This document shows positions 26,301-34,549 of a stretch of 64,000 bases of DNA, in pieces. Made by a program: the position numbers and the translations under genes. The stretch spans positions 1-64,000 of the forward strand of contig NZ_SJPA01000002.1 in the NCBI RefSeq assembly GCF_004332115.1, read 5' to 3'. Positions within the stretch are counted from its first letter, which is position 1; every line of letters starts with the position of its first letter. The DNA comes from Chlorobium sp. N1 (GTDB lineage Bacteria; Bacteroidota; Chlorobiia; Chlorobiales; Chlorobiaceae). The notes under the pieces are model-generated. The model saw nothing but the letters and a program-made list of their open reading frames with translations. It did no database searches and was not told where the DNA came from.

Positions 26301-27892
26301 AAGGAAGGGTGCCGACCGTGCTGCGCGTAGAGGGCAGGACCCCGTCGCCCGACATCCATCTCACGAGCACCCTTCGCGGAACGAAAATCAGGGTGGCGCC
26401 GACCGAGGTCGACTACACCCTCGACGGAGAGATCGTCCTTACGCCCCGCCAGCTCGAGCTGCGCCGCATCGCAATCAGGGACGCCGAGGGCGGAAGCGGC
26501 ACCATCCAGGGCACGCTGCAGCTGCACCGGCTGGAACCCGGCGCGCTCTCGCTCGACATGCGGCTGCGCCGGCTCCTGCTCTACGACAAGAAGGACAAGA
26601 AGGACGAGACCTCCTTCGGCACCATCGTCGGCACGAGCGGCGGCATGCACCTCGGCGGGGAGCTCTCCTCGCCGGTGCTCGAGGGCGAACTGCGGGTGAA
26701 CTCGGCATCGTTCTCGCTCTACCGCTCGGGCGCCAACGAAAGCACGAAGTTCGTAGGGGCGGAGAAGTTCATCGAGTTCGTGCCGCGCTACCCTGCACCG
26801 GCGGTGCCGGGCGAGCGCGCAGTGAAGCGGCCGAAGGACGCGGAGTTCTACTACTCGCTCATCGACATCCTCGAGATCAGGGACTTCAAGCTCACCGGCC
26901 AGGAGCCGATGCGCTACAGCATGATCTTCGACCGGCTCCGCGGCGAAGGGCTCGAAACGACCGTCAACAACCTCTCGCTCGTCGTCAGCAAGCACAACCA
27001 GCGCTACCGGCTCTTCGGCTCGGTGCAGGTGGTGGGCGGCAAGTACCGGTTCTCGAACTCGAACTTCGACCTCGAGGACGGCGGGCGCATCAGCTGGAAC
27101 AGCGCCGAGATCCGCGACGGCTCGATCACCGACCTCTACGGCTCGAAGTTCGTCAGCGCCCTCTACCAGCCGACCGCCGAGCGCGACAACGTGAAGCTGC
27201 TGCTTGCCATCACCGGCACCATCAACGAGCCGCGGGTGGCGATGGGCTACTACCTCAACGAGACCGCCCAGCCCTATGCCGCCACCACCACCCTCGGCAC
27301 CCACTCGGCACAGATCGACCCCAACGCGGAACTCAACGTGATCTCCATGCTGCTCTCCCGCCAGTGGTACATCCGCCCCGGCAGCAACGGCGTCGGGGGC
27401 GGCGGGGTGGCGGCCTCGAGCGTGGGGCTGTCGGCCGGCACCGGCCTGCTCTCGGCGCAGGTCTCCAACGCCGTTCGGAACCTCGCCGGGCTCGAGAGCT
27501 TCAACGTCAACGTCGGCACCGGCCAGGACGGGGCGCTCACCGGACTCGACCTCTACGTCGCCATGCACGTGCCGGGTACGGGGGGGAAGCTCCGCTTCAT
27601 CGGCACGGGAAGCTCCACCGACATCAAGCAGTCCTCGCTCTTCGGAGCGTACGGCACCTCGCAGAAGCTCGAGTACCGCATCACCCCGAAGATCTCGGCC
27701 GAAGCCTACCGCTCCTACGGCCAGACCTCAAGCGAGCTCATCAGCACCAACCTCCAGAAACCCACCGAGACCTGGGGCGTGAGCCTCTCCTACAAGGAGC
27801 GCTTCCACACCTGGGACCAGTTCTGGCGGCGGCTGACCGGCACGTCGAAGCGGAGGGCGCCGGAGAAGGGGGAGCCTGAAAAGCAGCCTTAA
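23297..27892 (+). CDS. tamB: TamB-like translocation/assembly or lipid-transfer protein
   Basis: A 1531-residue AsmA/TamB-family protein with GTG start at 23297. An N-terminal transmembrane anchor (residues 6-29, LLFRLLATLSALLLILSLSL) is followed by a very long periplasmic beta-taco built of degenerate repeats. The C-terminal DUF490 domain (GSVQVVGGKYRFSNSNFDLE, near 1240; ITGTINEPRV) ends with a predicted beta-rich tail. It spans the envelope and is thought to move phospholipids or help beta-barrel insertion with a TamA/BamA partner. It is somewhat longer than the E. coli protein. It overlaps the rfaE2-type gene by 14 bp and is the last gene of the pair. Confidence 0.88.
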   Translation: MKHLKQLLFRLLATLSALLLILSLSLAVVLNSGVIDNWAREAGMALFNKELRGRLEIERVELKFPDRITLVRPRLYEPGERVPALEAGRITARFNVLSLLRPELTSLHFRRLAADSLRVRAIEREDGRLNLEVIFTPREPDSTKRGIEEFSCRRLRLQHASLSYATLENDGKAAAPKTAFLASDLDLRLSSFALGEGLLKGELRSLALSMPQEGFRLKEASGRFLVTDRRAELIGLDARGGESRLQGSVSLDGVDLFHFNPETAAATGSSFINLRSLELDSRDIAALAPGLELPSGTYTLQGNLKGNTESSELLDFALTHDGSRLKLKGELINLTDSRAFAYRVRCDTSRVSGELLSSLAPRGAAAEAALRSGGITFTGTAEGSLEGVKTKLAFRTEAGAGSLEALALKNPGGSTSASGSLELAGFEPHRILAMDGIESTLNLRGTFSGALGKEGLERAKADIALQGSRWHRQPIEAGKVKADYRDGRLRVDASFDDRRSTKLTLEGTGEPGKKEPAYSLTASMQGIDLARLVPASTYATDLNGVAALKGSGFDPSTLNMALSVRFEPSSLNGLRLRGGSRLSAEIAQSGGASKISLRSDFLDLGLQGNYSLEQLSALASYAARAVTEEVSRENLWQKGGAPAPASSPALERPFTVNYSVNVRESAPLELLLPLGGTSFRGSAVGRAASSRGHCSITSSVDVPSLALRASDGASGTAMDQPLTLGALNMQAALECSSNGISTASLTGRVGALDALGRKTGNASFSARYAPSSLSMKLDASVPDPSTRVAASVEAVRTGAAYRLRFNTLSLADSSGTWGLEGMPVVRVDRSAMRFERFTLSKGGQRVVLDGALSEREAGTFTAALTGFELNDLQRFTLDPSLAPLSGTLDATVRVEGAPAAKTTTLELQGRKVRYERFQLGGLRASARHRGSTLGFSMQSGGTGEDGAAVNTITGSGTVPLELGYFPLSLRVPEGRPVKASFNAPDLSAEVLAYALPFFASAEGRVPTVLRVEGRTPSPDIHLTSTLRGTKIRVAPTEVDYTLDGEIVLTPRQLELRRIAIRDAEGGSGTIQGTLQLHRLEPGALSLDMRLRRLLLYDKKDKKDETSFGTIVGTSGGMHLGGELSSPVLEGELRVNSASFSLYRSGANESTKFVGAEKFIEFVPRYPAPAVPGERAVKRPKDAEFYYSLIDILEIRDFKLTGQEPMRYSMIFDRLRGEGLETTVNNLSLVVSKHNQRYRLFGSVQVVGGKYRFSNSNFDLEDGGRISWNSAEIRDGSITDLYGSKFVSALYQPTAERDNVKLLLAITGTINEPRVAMGYYLNETAQPYAATTTLGTHSAQIDPNAELNVISMLLSRQWYIRPGSNGVGGGGVAASSVGLSAGTGLLSAQVSNAVRNLAGLESFNVNVGTGQDGALTGLDLYVAMHVPGTGGKLRFIGTGSSTDIKQSSLFGAYGTSQKLEYRITPKISAEAYRSYGQTSSELISTNLQKPTETWGVSLSYKERFHTWDQFWRRLTGTSKRRAPEKGEPEKQP

Positions 27893-28064
27893 AGCCCATC
27901 AGGCTTGATACATCGAGATCAGAGCATCAGCCCGCACCAAGCTCTCTTCAAGTAGTAAAGCTCGCGGACAACCCCGCATCATCTCACGTAGCAATTAGTG
28001 TTGGAATCATGGCTAAGCGAACGTATTCTTAAAGAAAGGATCGCTAACAACAACGAAAAGAACG

Positions 28065-28352
28065 ATGATCCAAGAAACGGTTCTGAAGATTCTCAGTGAA
28101 CATAAAGCCGAGCTCAAACATCGCTACCACGTCACCAGGCTTGGAATCTTCGGTTCCCAGGCAAGAAACACATCTGACGCCGAAAGCGACATAGATATCG
28201 TCGTCGACATGGATCCGAATCTGCTTCTCCAAGCGGAACTGAAGCAGAAACTCGAAACACTCATGCAGAACAGAGTGGATCTTGTGCGATACAGGAAAAG
28301 AATGAACCCATACCTTAAAGCACGTATCGACAGGGAGGCGCTCTATGTATGA
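28065..28352 (+). CDS. mntA: MNT-domain (MntA-like) antitoxin nucleotidyltransferase
   Basis: A 95-residue minimal nucleotidyltransferase. The active-site pattern GSX10DXD is exact (G30, S31, D42, D44), followed by D70-region VDLVRY as the third acidic position. MntA-type antitoxins silence a HEPN RNase by attaching AMP residues to it. The stop overlaps the start region of the HEPN gene (ATGTATGA at 28345-28352). Bases 27893-28064 hold a short AAGCC/GGCTT hairpin after tamB and a presumed promoter. Confidence 0.85.
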   Translation: MIQETVLKILSEHKAELKHRYHVTRLGIFGSQARNTSDAESDIDIVVDMDPNLLLQAELKQKLETLMQNRVDLVRYRKRMNPYLKARIDREALYV

Positions 28353-28723
28353 CCAGCGTCTGCTCGAAGAAAAACTTCTTCAAATCAATGATGCGCTGGA
28401 GAGAATCCATAGAAGGTGTCGGGGACATAAACTCCGTCGATGATTTTCTTGACAGCGACCATGGAATAGATATGCTTGACGCGATTGCCATGATGCTGAT
28501 TGCCATAGGAGAAAACTTCAAAAAAATCGATAAGGAGACCGAAGGAAAACTGCTCAGCAATTACCCCACAATCAACTGGGCCGGTGTCAAAGGCATCAGA
28601 GACATACTCTCACATCAGTATTTTGATATTGATGCTGAGGCCATTTTCCACGTCTGCACAATTGACTTACCAGCGCTTCGCCTTGCGGTCACGTCGATGA
28701 TTGAGACTACCCGCAGCGAATGA
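28345..28723 (+). pseudogene. hepT: HepT-like HEPN toxin with a frameshift
   Basis: Reading from ATG 28345 gives the family N-terminus (MYDQRLLEEKLLQINDALER) and then stops after 32 codons. The rest of the HepT body (SVDDFLDSDHGIDMLDAIAM, then LIAIGENFKKID) is in the next frame and ends at 28723. It includes the RNase motif RDILSHQY (RX4HXY). Deleting one G from GGGG at 28421-28424 restores one continuous HepT of about 125 residues. A 124-codon frame from ATG 28349 exists but its first 27 residues do not resemble HEPN. It is inactivated, phase-variable, or a sequencing error. Confidence 0.75.
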
Positions 28724-28805
28724 TTTTTTCCCATTACCAGGGAACCCACGCCTCGACCCCGCTGTTCAGACAGCTGTCCGCTTCAAACGAAACAACATCA
28801 TAGCG

Positions 28806-29714
28806 ATGCAGACCGTCCTTGTCGCCGGAGCCGCCGGCTACCTCGGCCGCCACATCGTCGTCGAACTGAAGCGCCGCGGGTACCGTGTCCGGGCGTTCGT
28901 CCGCGACGGCCGGAAGCTGAAGCAATCGGGCCCCTTCCTGGAACCGGCCGTCGACGGGCTCGTCGACGAGGTGTTCGAAGGGGACGCCACCCGGCCCGAA
29001 ACCCTCCGCGGCCTCTGCCGGGGAGTGGACCTGGTGGTATCGGCCATGGGGCTCACGCACCCCGATGCGCGCATGACGCCCGAGTCGGTCGACCACCAGG
29101 GCAACCGGCGCATCCTCGAGCAGGCGCTTGAGGCCGGTGTGGGGAAGTTCGTCTACGTCTCGGTCTTCCACGCAGGGGAGATGATGGAGGTCGAGACGGT
29201 GAGGGCGCACGAGGCGTTCGTCCGGGATCTCGAGTCCTCGGGGATGGAGTACGCCGTCGTGAGGCCGAACGGCTACTTCTCCGACATGGCCATGTTCCTG
29301 AAAGCCGCCAGGGTGGGGTTCATGGTGTGGATCGGCGACGGGCGCAGCCGCATCAACCCGATCCACGGGGCCGACCTCGCCGGGGTCACGGTGGACGCGC
29401 TGGAAGGAACGGAGCGCGAGGTAGAGGCCGGAGGCCCCGAGACCTTCACCTACCGCGAACTCCTGGAACTCGCGTTCGAGGCCCTCGGAAAGAAACCCCG
29501 CATCCTCTTCATCCCGCTCAGGGTCGCAGAAGCGGTCCTCTCCGTCATCGGCCGCTTCAGCCCGAAGCTCGCAGCCCTTGGCTCCTTCGCCGTGGCGGTC
29601 GCCGGCATGGACAACTGCGCGCCGCCGCACGGGAGCCGCCGCCTCGGAGCGTTCTACCGGGAACTTTCCGCGAGAGAGAAACGAAATCACACAACATCAC
29701 ACCAGGAAATATAG
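28806..29714 (+). CDS. NmrA-like/atypical SDR NAD(P)-binding protein
   Basis: A 302-residue Rossmann-fold protein with GAAGYLGRHIV at residues 7-17, a VVSAMGLTHPD segment and FVYVSVFHAGEMMEVETVRAHEAF replacing the classic YxxxK. That places it among atypical SDRs of the NmrA/NDUFA9/complex I intermediate group, often redox sensors or reductases. The start at 28806 is used because the glycine motif sits at the usual distance; the 28701 frame adds 35 unrelated residues. There is no operon partner. The substrate is unknown. Confidence 0.75.
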   Translation: MQTVLVAGAAGYLGRHIVVELKRRGYRVRAFVRDGRKLKQSGPFLEPAVDGLVDEVFEGDATRPETLRGLCRGVDLVVSAMGLTHPDARMTPESVDHQGNRRILEQALEAGVGKFVYVSVFHAGEMMEVETVRAHEAFVRDLESSGMEYAVVRPNGYFSDMAMFLKAARVGFMVWIGDGRSRINPIHGADLAGVTVDALEGTEREVEAGGPETFTYRELLELAFEALGKKPRILFIPLRVAEAVLSVIGRFSPKLAALGSFAVAVAGMDNCAPPHGSRRLGAFYRELSAREKRNHTTSHQEI

Positions 29715-29928
29715 GCGGCAGCACCTGGACATGGCCCATGAGAGACACAGGCATGCTCCCGCATACTGCACCACGGCTTACAACCCAGGACACAGCAAGA
29801 CATCGCGATCCTTCCCCTGGAGAAAACGCCCATCAAGCGGCAGGATATGCCGCAAAACCTGTTTCCCCCAGAAATAAAAGCACTATATTATTCCTATAGA
29901 CCGGCACACGAAACAACAATACCCGACC

Positions 29929-30309
29929 ATGCCGCACCCGATACCAGCCAACAACCTGCAGCGCCAGGCAGTACTGTCGAAGGCGGTGGTCAGAAGTGCG
30001 GATCATCTCGAAATACCGGGATCGCTGCTCGCACGTATTATCGGAATAAGCCCGGCATCGGCATCCCGCCTCCGCGCCGAAACCTACCTGCTTTCCGAGA
30101 GCAGGAAAGAGTGGGAACTTGCCGTTCTCCTGGTCCGGCTGTTCCGTTCCCTTGACGCAATTGCCGGGGGCTCCCGCCAGACTGCCCGCGAGTGGATGCA
30201 GGCCGACAACAGGGCGCTTGGAGGGAAAAAGCCCATTGAACTGATCACAACAGCACAAGGACTCGTCAATGTCGTCACCTACCTGGACGCCCAGAGAGGT
30301 ATCGTCTGA
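29929..30309 (+). CDS. MbcA/ParS/Xre-type antitoxin of a RES toxin
   Basis: A 126-residue antitoxin. The N-terminal HTH region (AVVRSADHLEIPGSLLARII) and C-terminal MbcA/ParS domain (WELAVLLVRLFRSLDAIAGG, then AREWMQADNRALGGKKPIEL) match the antitoxins of RES-domain toxins. The C-terminal motif NRALGGKKPIEL blocks the toxin active site in this family. It overlaps the toxin by 41 bp. Upstream 29715-29928 carries a short CTATA/TATAG inverted repeat at 29883-29899 and no gene. Confidence 0.85.
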   Translation: MPHPIPANNLQRQAVLSKAVVRSADHLEIPGSLLARIIGISPASASRLRAETYLLSESRKEWELAVLLVRLFRSLDAIAGGSRQTAREWMQADNRALGGKKPIELITTAQGLVNVVTYLDAQRGIV

Positions 30310-30997
30310 ATCGTTTTCCTGGCGCGGCGGAGTCTGGAGAATGGTGGAGGACCAGTACCGGGTCTCGACCCTAAAAGTGGTGGACAGCCGACGTGAGCAG
30401 GAGCTGCTGGAGAAGATCCTTGAAGAGGGAAAGCCGCCGGTCCCTCCCCGTGCGGAAAACCTTGACTACCTCCTCTACACGCCCTTTCGTTATCCGCCCC
30501 ACCGCCCCCTCGGCTCACGCTTCCGCGGCCCCTTCGACCCCGGCGTCTATTACGGAACGGAGCGACTGAGGACCGCAGCCGCGGAAATCAGCTATCGGCG
30601 CTGGAGGTTCCTGCAGGATGCCGGGGGCATGAAAAACCTGCCTTCATCGACCTTTACCGCATTCCGCACCGACGCCGCAGGCCCGGCCGTCGACCTGCGG
30701 CATCCCCCATGGAACCGCCATGAGCGGCTCTGGACCGCTCCGGAAAGCTACGAAGCGACCCAGGCGTTCGCGCGCACCGCCAGAGAAGCACCCATAACCA
30801 TCATCCTGTACCGGTCCGTAAGGGATCCCGAAGGATACGGCTGCATGGCGCTCCTTGACCCTTCGACCCTTTATGGAAGCCAGCCGGAACTGATGCAGAA
30901 CTGGACGCTCACCATCCTCCCCGAAGAAGCCGTCTGGCAGAACCGGTTCGAAACCCCGTTCACGTTCAGGACCGCTCTGTTCGGCCGGCATGGGTGA
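30269..30997 (+). CDS. RES-domain NAD+-degrading toxin
   Basis: A 242-residue RES-family protein. Conserved features are WRMVEDQYRVSTLKVVDS, RYPPHRPLGSRFRGPFDPGV (the R-F-R NAD-binding region), YYGTERLRTAAAEISYRRWRF (with the conserved E and Y) and VDLRHPPW. These toxins deplete NAD+ by phosphorolysis or ADP-ribosyl transfer. The ATG at 30269 lies 41 bp inside the antitoxin gene; a later start at 30341 is possible, because conservation begins near WRM. All key residues seem present. Confidence 0.85.
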   Translation: MSSPTWTPREVSSESFSWRGGVWRMVEDQYRVSTLKVVDSRREQELLEKILEEGKPPVPPRAENLDYLLYTPFRYPPHRPLGSRFRGPFDPGVYYGTERLRTAAAEISYRRWRFLQDAGGMKNLPSSTFTAFRTDAAGPAVDLRHPPWNRHERLWTAPESYEATQAFARTAREAPITIILYRSVRDPEGYGCMALLDPSTLYGSQPELMQNWTLTILPEEAVWQNRFETPFTFRTALFGRHG

Positions 30998-31255
30998 GAA
31001 AACCCACGAAATTGTCCGGGATGCCGAACAACGGCTCAGCAAGCGGCGACTGAACGCTGAAAACGACCCTGCCTCCATTACCTGGACAAGGTGAGGAGAC
31101 CTTGGCCCGCTCAATCCCCTTTTCGAGTCTTTTGATTGGTGCGGGCTATGCACCTGCTCCTGTGCGAAATAGTCAGCACCGGGCGCCCGGAGTTGTTCGG
31201 CTTGTTATTCAGCAGGCGGGAGAGTACATCCGCATACCTTTCCGCCTCCCGGCCA
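30998..31255. other. Gap after the RES toxin with one doubtful short frame
   Basis: A 34-codon frame at 30990-31094 (MGEKTHEIVRDAEQRLSKRR onward) overlaps the RES stop and is followed by no partner. It could be chance or gene debris. Nothing else is recognised up to the direct repeat at 31256. Confidence 0.3.
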
Positions 31256-31359
31256 CCCATACAATGCCACCGCAACCCACGAATGCGGTGTTCTGCCCGA
31301 AACGGCAGAGTCAGCGGGCAATCCTGCTGCCGATCTGGCGCCAGCCGATCACCTCCACG
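31256..31359. repeat. About 100-bp direct repeat, copy 1
   Basis: Positions 31264-31332 (69 bp) are identical to 32605-32673; similarity extends on both sides to about 100 bp. This copy contains the last 16 codons and stop of the downstream-facing AAA_14 gene plus the post-stop region with a CTGCC/GGCAG hairpin on the minus strand. The other copy lies beyond the gene's 5' end. Confidence 0.9.
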
Positions 31360-32498
31360 CCGTTTCGGCGGTAGGATTCCTCGCCCCCATAGATGAGCCA
31401 GGGGGACCCGGCCTCCTCTCCGGCAAACCTTCCCGATCGCCGCCCCGCACGGAGGTAGTCGGAAGTAACGGTGCCGCCGGACTTGATCTCCACCGGCTGC
31501 AGTTTCATGCCGGCCTCGAAAACCAGGTCTGACCCGGCGCCGTTGTTGTCCCTCCAGAAGAAAAGATCCGGCGGAAGCCCCCTGTTGTATCGGTCCTTCA
31601 GGAACTCGCCGACGATGAGGGTCTCGAAGAGCGCTCCGCGAAGGGGATGGAGCATAAGCGTCTCCGGAGTGCGGATGCCGAGGAGCCAGGAGGCCAGGCC
31701 GACGTCGAGGAAGTAGAGTTTCGGCGACTTCACCAGCCGCTTGCCGAAATTCCTGTGGTAGGGCGGCAGGAGGTGGACCAGATAGCTTGCTTCGAGCACC
31801 GACAGCCAGGAACGGGCCGTACTATGCGACACGCCCGCCTCTCCTCCGAGAGCGTTCAGGTTCAGCAGTTGTCCGCTGCGCCCTGCGCACAGGCGGATAA
31901 AACGCTGGAATGCGCTGAGATCCTGGATATTGAGCACCTGGCGTACATCGCGCTCCACATAGGTCGCCACATACCCCGCAAACCAGTCTCCCGGATCTAT
32001 CCGCCGTGCATGGAGTGCGGGGTATCCCCCTGTCATCATGACGGCATCGAGCGCTGTTTCGGCCATCTTCGCCTGAGGGATCTCCGAGAGAGCGAGCGGA
32101 AGGAGATGGGTCACTGCCGCCCGCCCTGCAAGGGACTGGCTGATGCCGGCATGCAGACCGAACTGCCGGGAGCCGGTAAGCACAAACCTGCCCGGCTCCG
32201 GATCACTGTCGACCGCTCCCTGAAGCCAGGAAAAGAGCTCCGGCCAGCGCTGCGCCTCATCGATGACGGCCCCCGATGCGAACCTCCGGAGGAACCCTTT
32301 GGGATCCTCCATGGCAAATGCCCGCTCATCGGGATCTTCGAGGGAAACGTAGGGCTTGTCCGAAAAGACCGACCGAGCCAGGGTGGTTTTGCCCGACTGC
32401 CGGGGTCCCGTCATGACAACGACGGGAAACGACCGCGCCAAGCGCAGGAGGGTTGCTGTCATATCTCTCTCAAGCATGAAAAGAATATACAATTCCAT
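31311..32498 (-). CDS. AAA_14-DUF4143 ATPase, solitary (paralogue A)
   Basis: A 395-residue protein. Walker A MTGPRQSGKTTLA is near residue 30 and Walker B AVIDEAQRWP near 97, followed by sensor LTGSRQF. A winged-helix-like middle (LNALGGEAGVSHSTARSWLSVLEASYLV) precedes a C-terminal PD-(D/E)XK-like DUF4143 domain with GSDLVFE and PVEIKSG (E...D...ExK intact). These proteins are widespread, mobile and of unknown role. No partner gene is present. Either ATG 32498 or ATG 32477 (MLERDM) can be the start; the latter matches usual family starts. Confidence 0.85.
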   Translation of the reverse strand: MELYILFMLERDMTATLLRLARSFPVVVMTGPRQSGKTTLARSVFSDKPYVSLEDPDERAFAMEDPKGFLRRFASGAVIDEAQRWPELFSWLQGAVDSDPEPGRFVLTGSRQFGLHAGISQSLAGRAAVTHLLPLALSEIPQAKMAETALDAVMMTGGYPALHARRIDPGDWFAGYVATYVERDVRQVLNIQDLSAFQRFIRLCAGRSGQLLNLNALGGEAGVSHSTARSWLSVLEASYLVHLLPPYHRNFGKRLVKSPKLYFLDVGLASWLLGIRTPETLMLHPLRGALFETLIVGEFLKDRYNRGLPPDLFFWRDNNGAGSDLVFEAGMKLQPVEIKSGGTVTSDYLRAGRRSGRFAGEEAGSPWLIYGGEESYRRNGVEVIGWRQIGSRIAR

Positions 32499-32596
32499 GC
32501 CCTAACTATCATAATGTATAAAAACATCAGAAAAGCCCATGAGGTGACGATCCCGGAGCACGCTACCGGGAACCGCTCTCGAGCGGGAAACACGCT

Positions 32597-32700
32597 CCCA
32601 TACCATGCCACCGCAACCCACGAATGCGGTGTTCTGCCCGAAACGGCAGAGTCAGCGGGCAATCCTGCTGCCGGTCCGGCGCCAGCCTGCCACCCCCAGG
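32597..32700. repeat. About 100-bp direct repeat, copy 2
   Basis: The second copy of the repeat at 31256-31359, in the same orientation, with 69 identical bases (32605-32673) and diverging ends. It includes the C-terminal codons of a lost AAA_14 paralogue. Confidence 0.9.
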
Positions 32701-32711
32701 CCTCTCCGTGA
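32652..32711 (-). pseudogene. C-terminal tail of a deleted AAA_14 gene
   Basis: The minus-strand frame reads SRRGLGVAGWRRTGSRIAR and stop. It aligns with the last residues of the neighbouring AAA_14 protein (SYRRNGVEVIGWRQIGSRIAR with one gap). Only 19 codons remain. This shows a second, related gene once ended here. Confidence 0.7.
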
Positions 32712-32761
32712 AGCACCCGCCCTCGCAGCTGATGGAAAATCGGGCCGACATGAAGCCGAGC

Positions 32762-32799
32762 TTTACATTTTTTACCTGCTTTTGTAAAAAGTGTTTTAC
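32762..32799. promoter_or_regulatory. TTTAC/GTAAA half-site cluster before AAA_14 paralogue B
   Basis: TTTAC occurs at 32762 and 32771, then GTAAA at 32784-32788 and TTTAC at 32795-32799. The last two form an inverted repeat with a 6-bp spacer (extended GTAAAA-n4-TTTTAC). It lies 49-86 bp before the ATG at 32848, a position suited to an operator. Confidence 0.45.
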
Positions 32800-32847
32800 G
32801 CTTTATCAATTAAAGAGAACACCTGACAACCCCTGAGTTGATTCGCC

Positions 32848-34062
32848 ATGGAAAACCTGTTCAGAGAGCAGCGCCGGCTCACCGCATCCGCAGGGGAGAC
32901 GAGACGGTCGCTCTACGGGAAAATCGACTGGAATGAACGCTGCATCGGCATCCTCGGCGCACGGGGAACAGGAAAGACGACCCTGATGCTCCAGCAGGTA
33001 AGAGCGGCCTACGGCGACTCCGAACGCGCGCTGTATCTATCGGTAGACAGCCCGTACTTCCAGGCCAGGAACCTGTTCGAATTCGCCCGGGAGTTCCGCC
33101 AGCTTGGCGGCGAAACGCTGCTGCTCGATGAAATCCACAAGTACCCCGACTGGTCGACCCATGTCAAAGCGATCTACGACACCTTTCCCGAACTGAAGGT
33201 CGTCTTTTCGGGCTCGAGCCTTCTGCAGATTTCCCGGGAGAAGGGGGACCTCAGCCGACGCGCAATGATCTTCAGGCTCCACGGACTCTCTTTGCGTGAA
33301 TACATCCACTTCACGACCGGCAAGGAATTCCCCCCATACCCGCTTGAAACCATCCTGCAGGAGCATGTCGCCGTCGCCGAATCCGTCAGCCGTGAAATCG
33401 TGATCAGAAAGGCATTCAGGGAGTATCTGGAGAGCGGATACTACCCGTTCTTCCTTGAGGGCAGGGAGTCCTACCCCTTCAAGCTCCGCGAAGTCGTCAA
33501 CCATATCATCGATGTCGACCTCCCGTCGGTCGTCGGCATCGAAACACGGCAGCTCTCCAAGCTCAAAAAACTGCTCTACCTTCTGGCGACCAGCGTTCCC
33601 TTCACCCCGAACATCAGCAAGCTGGCCGAGGCTACCGGCATTTCCAGGCCCAGCATGTACGAATACCTTGAGCGCCTTCAGGACGCCGGCCTCCTGAACC
33701 TGATACGCTCCCGCGGCAGAGGATACGAAGTCATGACGAAACCCGACAAGATCCTGCTTGAAAACGCAAACCTCCTCCATGCGATTTCCGAATCGCCCAA
33801 CACCGGCACGCAAAGAGAGCTCTTTTTCGTCAACCAGCTCAAAAACGCCTTCAACGACCACCAGGGCATCGTCAGCTCCCTTGTCGAGCTCTCCGGAAAA
33901 GGCGACTATATCGTCCGCTCCACCTACACCTTTGAAGTCGGCGGGGCAAACAAGGGGTTCGACCAGCTGCGGGGAGTGGAGAACAGTTACGTGGCGGCTG
34001 ACGATCTTGAAGTCGGTTTCCGGAACAACATCCCTCTCTGGCTCTTCGGATTCCTCTACTGA
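32848..34062 (+). CDS. AAA_14 ATPase (paralogue B, GG-NK type C-terminus)
   Basis: A 404-residue ATPase. Walker A LGARGTGKTTLM is near residue 38, Walker B TLLLDEIHKYPDW near 91, and sensor FSGSSLLQIS follows. A winged-helix segment (ISKLAEATGISRPSMYEYLERLQDAGLL) lies after residue 250. The C-terminal nuclease-like part is altered: instead of ExK it reads YTFEVGGANKGFDQL, then a final LWLFGFLY typical of one AAA_14 subgroup. It has no partner gene. Role unknown; DNA-linked, stress or defence roles have been suspected for the family. Confidence 0.82.
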   Translation: MENLFREQRRLTASAGETRRSLYGKIDWNERCIGILGARGTGKTTLMLQQVRAAYGDSERALYLSVDSPYFQARNLFEFAREFRQLGGETLLLDEIHKYPDWSTHVKAIYDTFPELKVVFSGSSLLQISREKGDLSRRAMIFRLHGLSLREYIHFTTGKEFPPYPLETILQEHVAVAESVSREIVIRKAFREYLESGYYPFFLEGRESYPFKLREVVNHIIDVDLPSVVGIETRQLSKLKKLLYLLATSVPFTPNISKLAEATGISRPSMYEYLERLQDAGLLNLIRSRGRGYEVMTKPDKILLENANLLHAISESPNTGTQRELFFVNQLKNAFNDHQGIVSSLVELSGKGDYIVRSTYTFEVGGANKGFDQLRGVENSYVAADDLEVGFRNNIPLWLFGFLY

Positions 34063-34549
34063 GCCTGCTCCTGGAAAGCCCGGGGCCGGAGACCTTTCTT
34101 CATATCGAGGCCCCCGCGCCAACACATGACAGCCCAGCATGCCACGTCGGAACGACGAACAGCACCGGGCAGTGAGGCAGGCGCCCTTCAGGAGCGCAGA
34201 GGATCTCGTGATGGCGGAGCCCCCTACCCGATCACGACCCCCACAACCCAACCGGACAGGTCATACAAACAGCCACAGAATCCAACCAGATCCTATAACA
34301 ACGCCGAAGCAAACCCAACCGCACCACCGCGCACCACCCCCCCCACCAAAACATACCGAATCATACTTTCCCATACGCAAAACCATCCCCCCCCCACACA
34401 CGACACAAGGCCCATCCCGAAGAGAACACGGCCGCTCCGCAACACCGAACAGCGCACAGCGCCCAAGCCTACGAATACCCACAGGAACATACGCCACCAC
34501 ACCAACCAACGGACGCCGCCACACGACACGACAGGCAACGAGCGATTCC
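34063..34549. other. Strand-skewed non-coding stretch (A and C on plus strand)
   Basis: From about 34230 to 34540 the plus strand is mostly A and C with few G or T, including C8 at 34337-34344 and C9 at 34387-34395. Long open frames appear in several frames on both strands because T-containing stop codons are rare, so they are not evidence of genes. The G-rich minus strand could form quadruplexes. Confidence 0.6.

Noticed and set aside
25424-27568. A 714-codon minus-strand open frame opposite tamB
   Set aside because: It is a shadow of the very GC-biased tamB frame. Its product is a Val/Glu/Arg-rich low-complexity sequence without motifs, and tamB itself is well supported.
28349-28723. A normal HEPN gene starting at ATG 28349
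   Set aside because: The first 27 residues from that start do not fit HepT, while the other frame from 28345 does. A frameshift explains both better.
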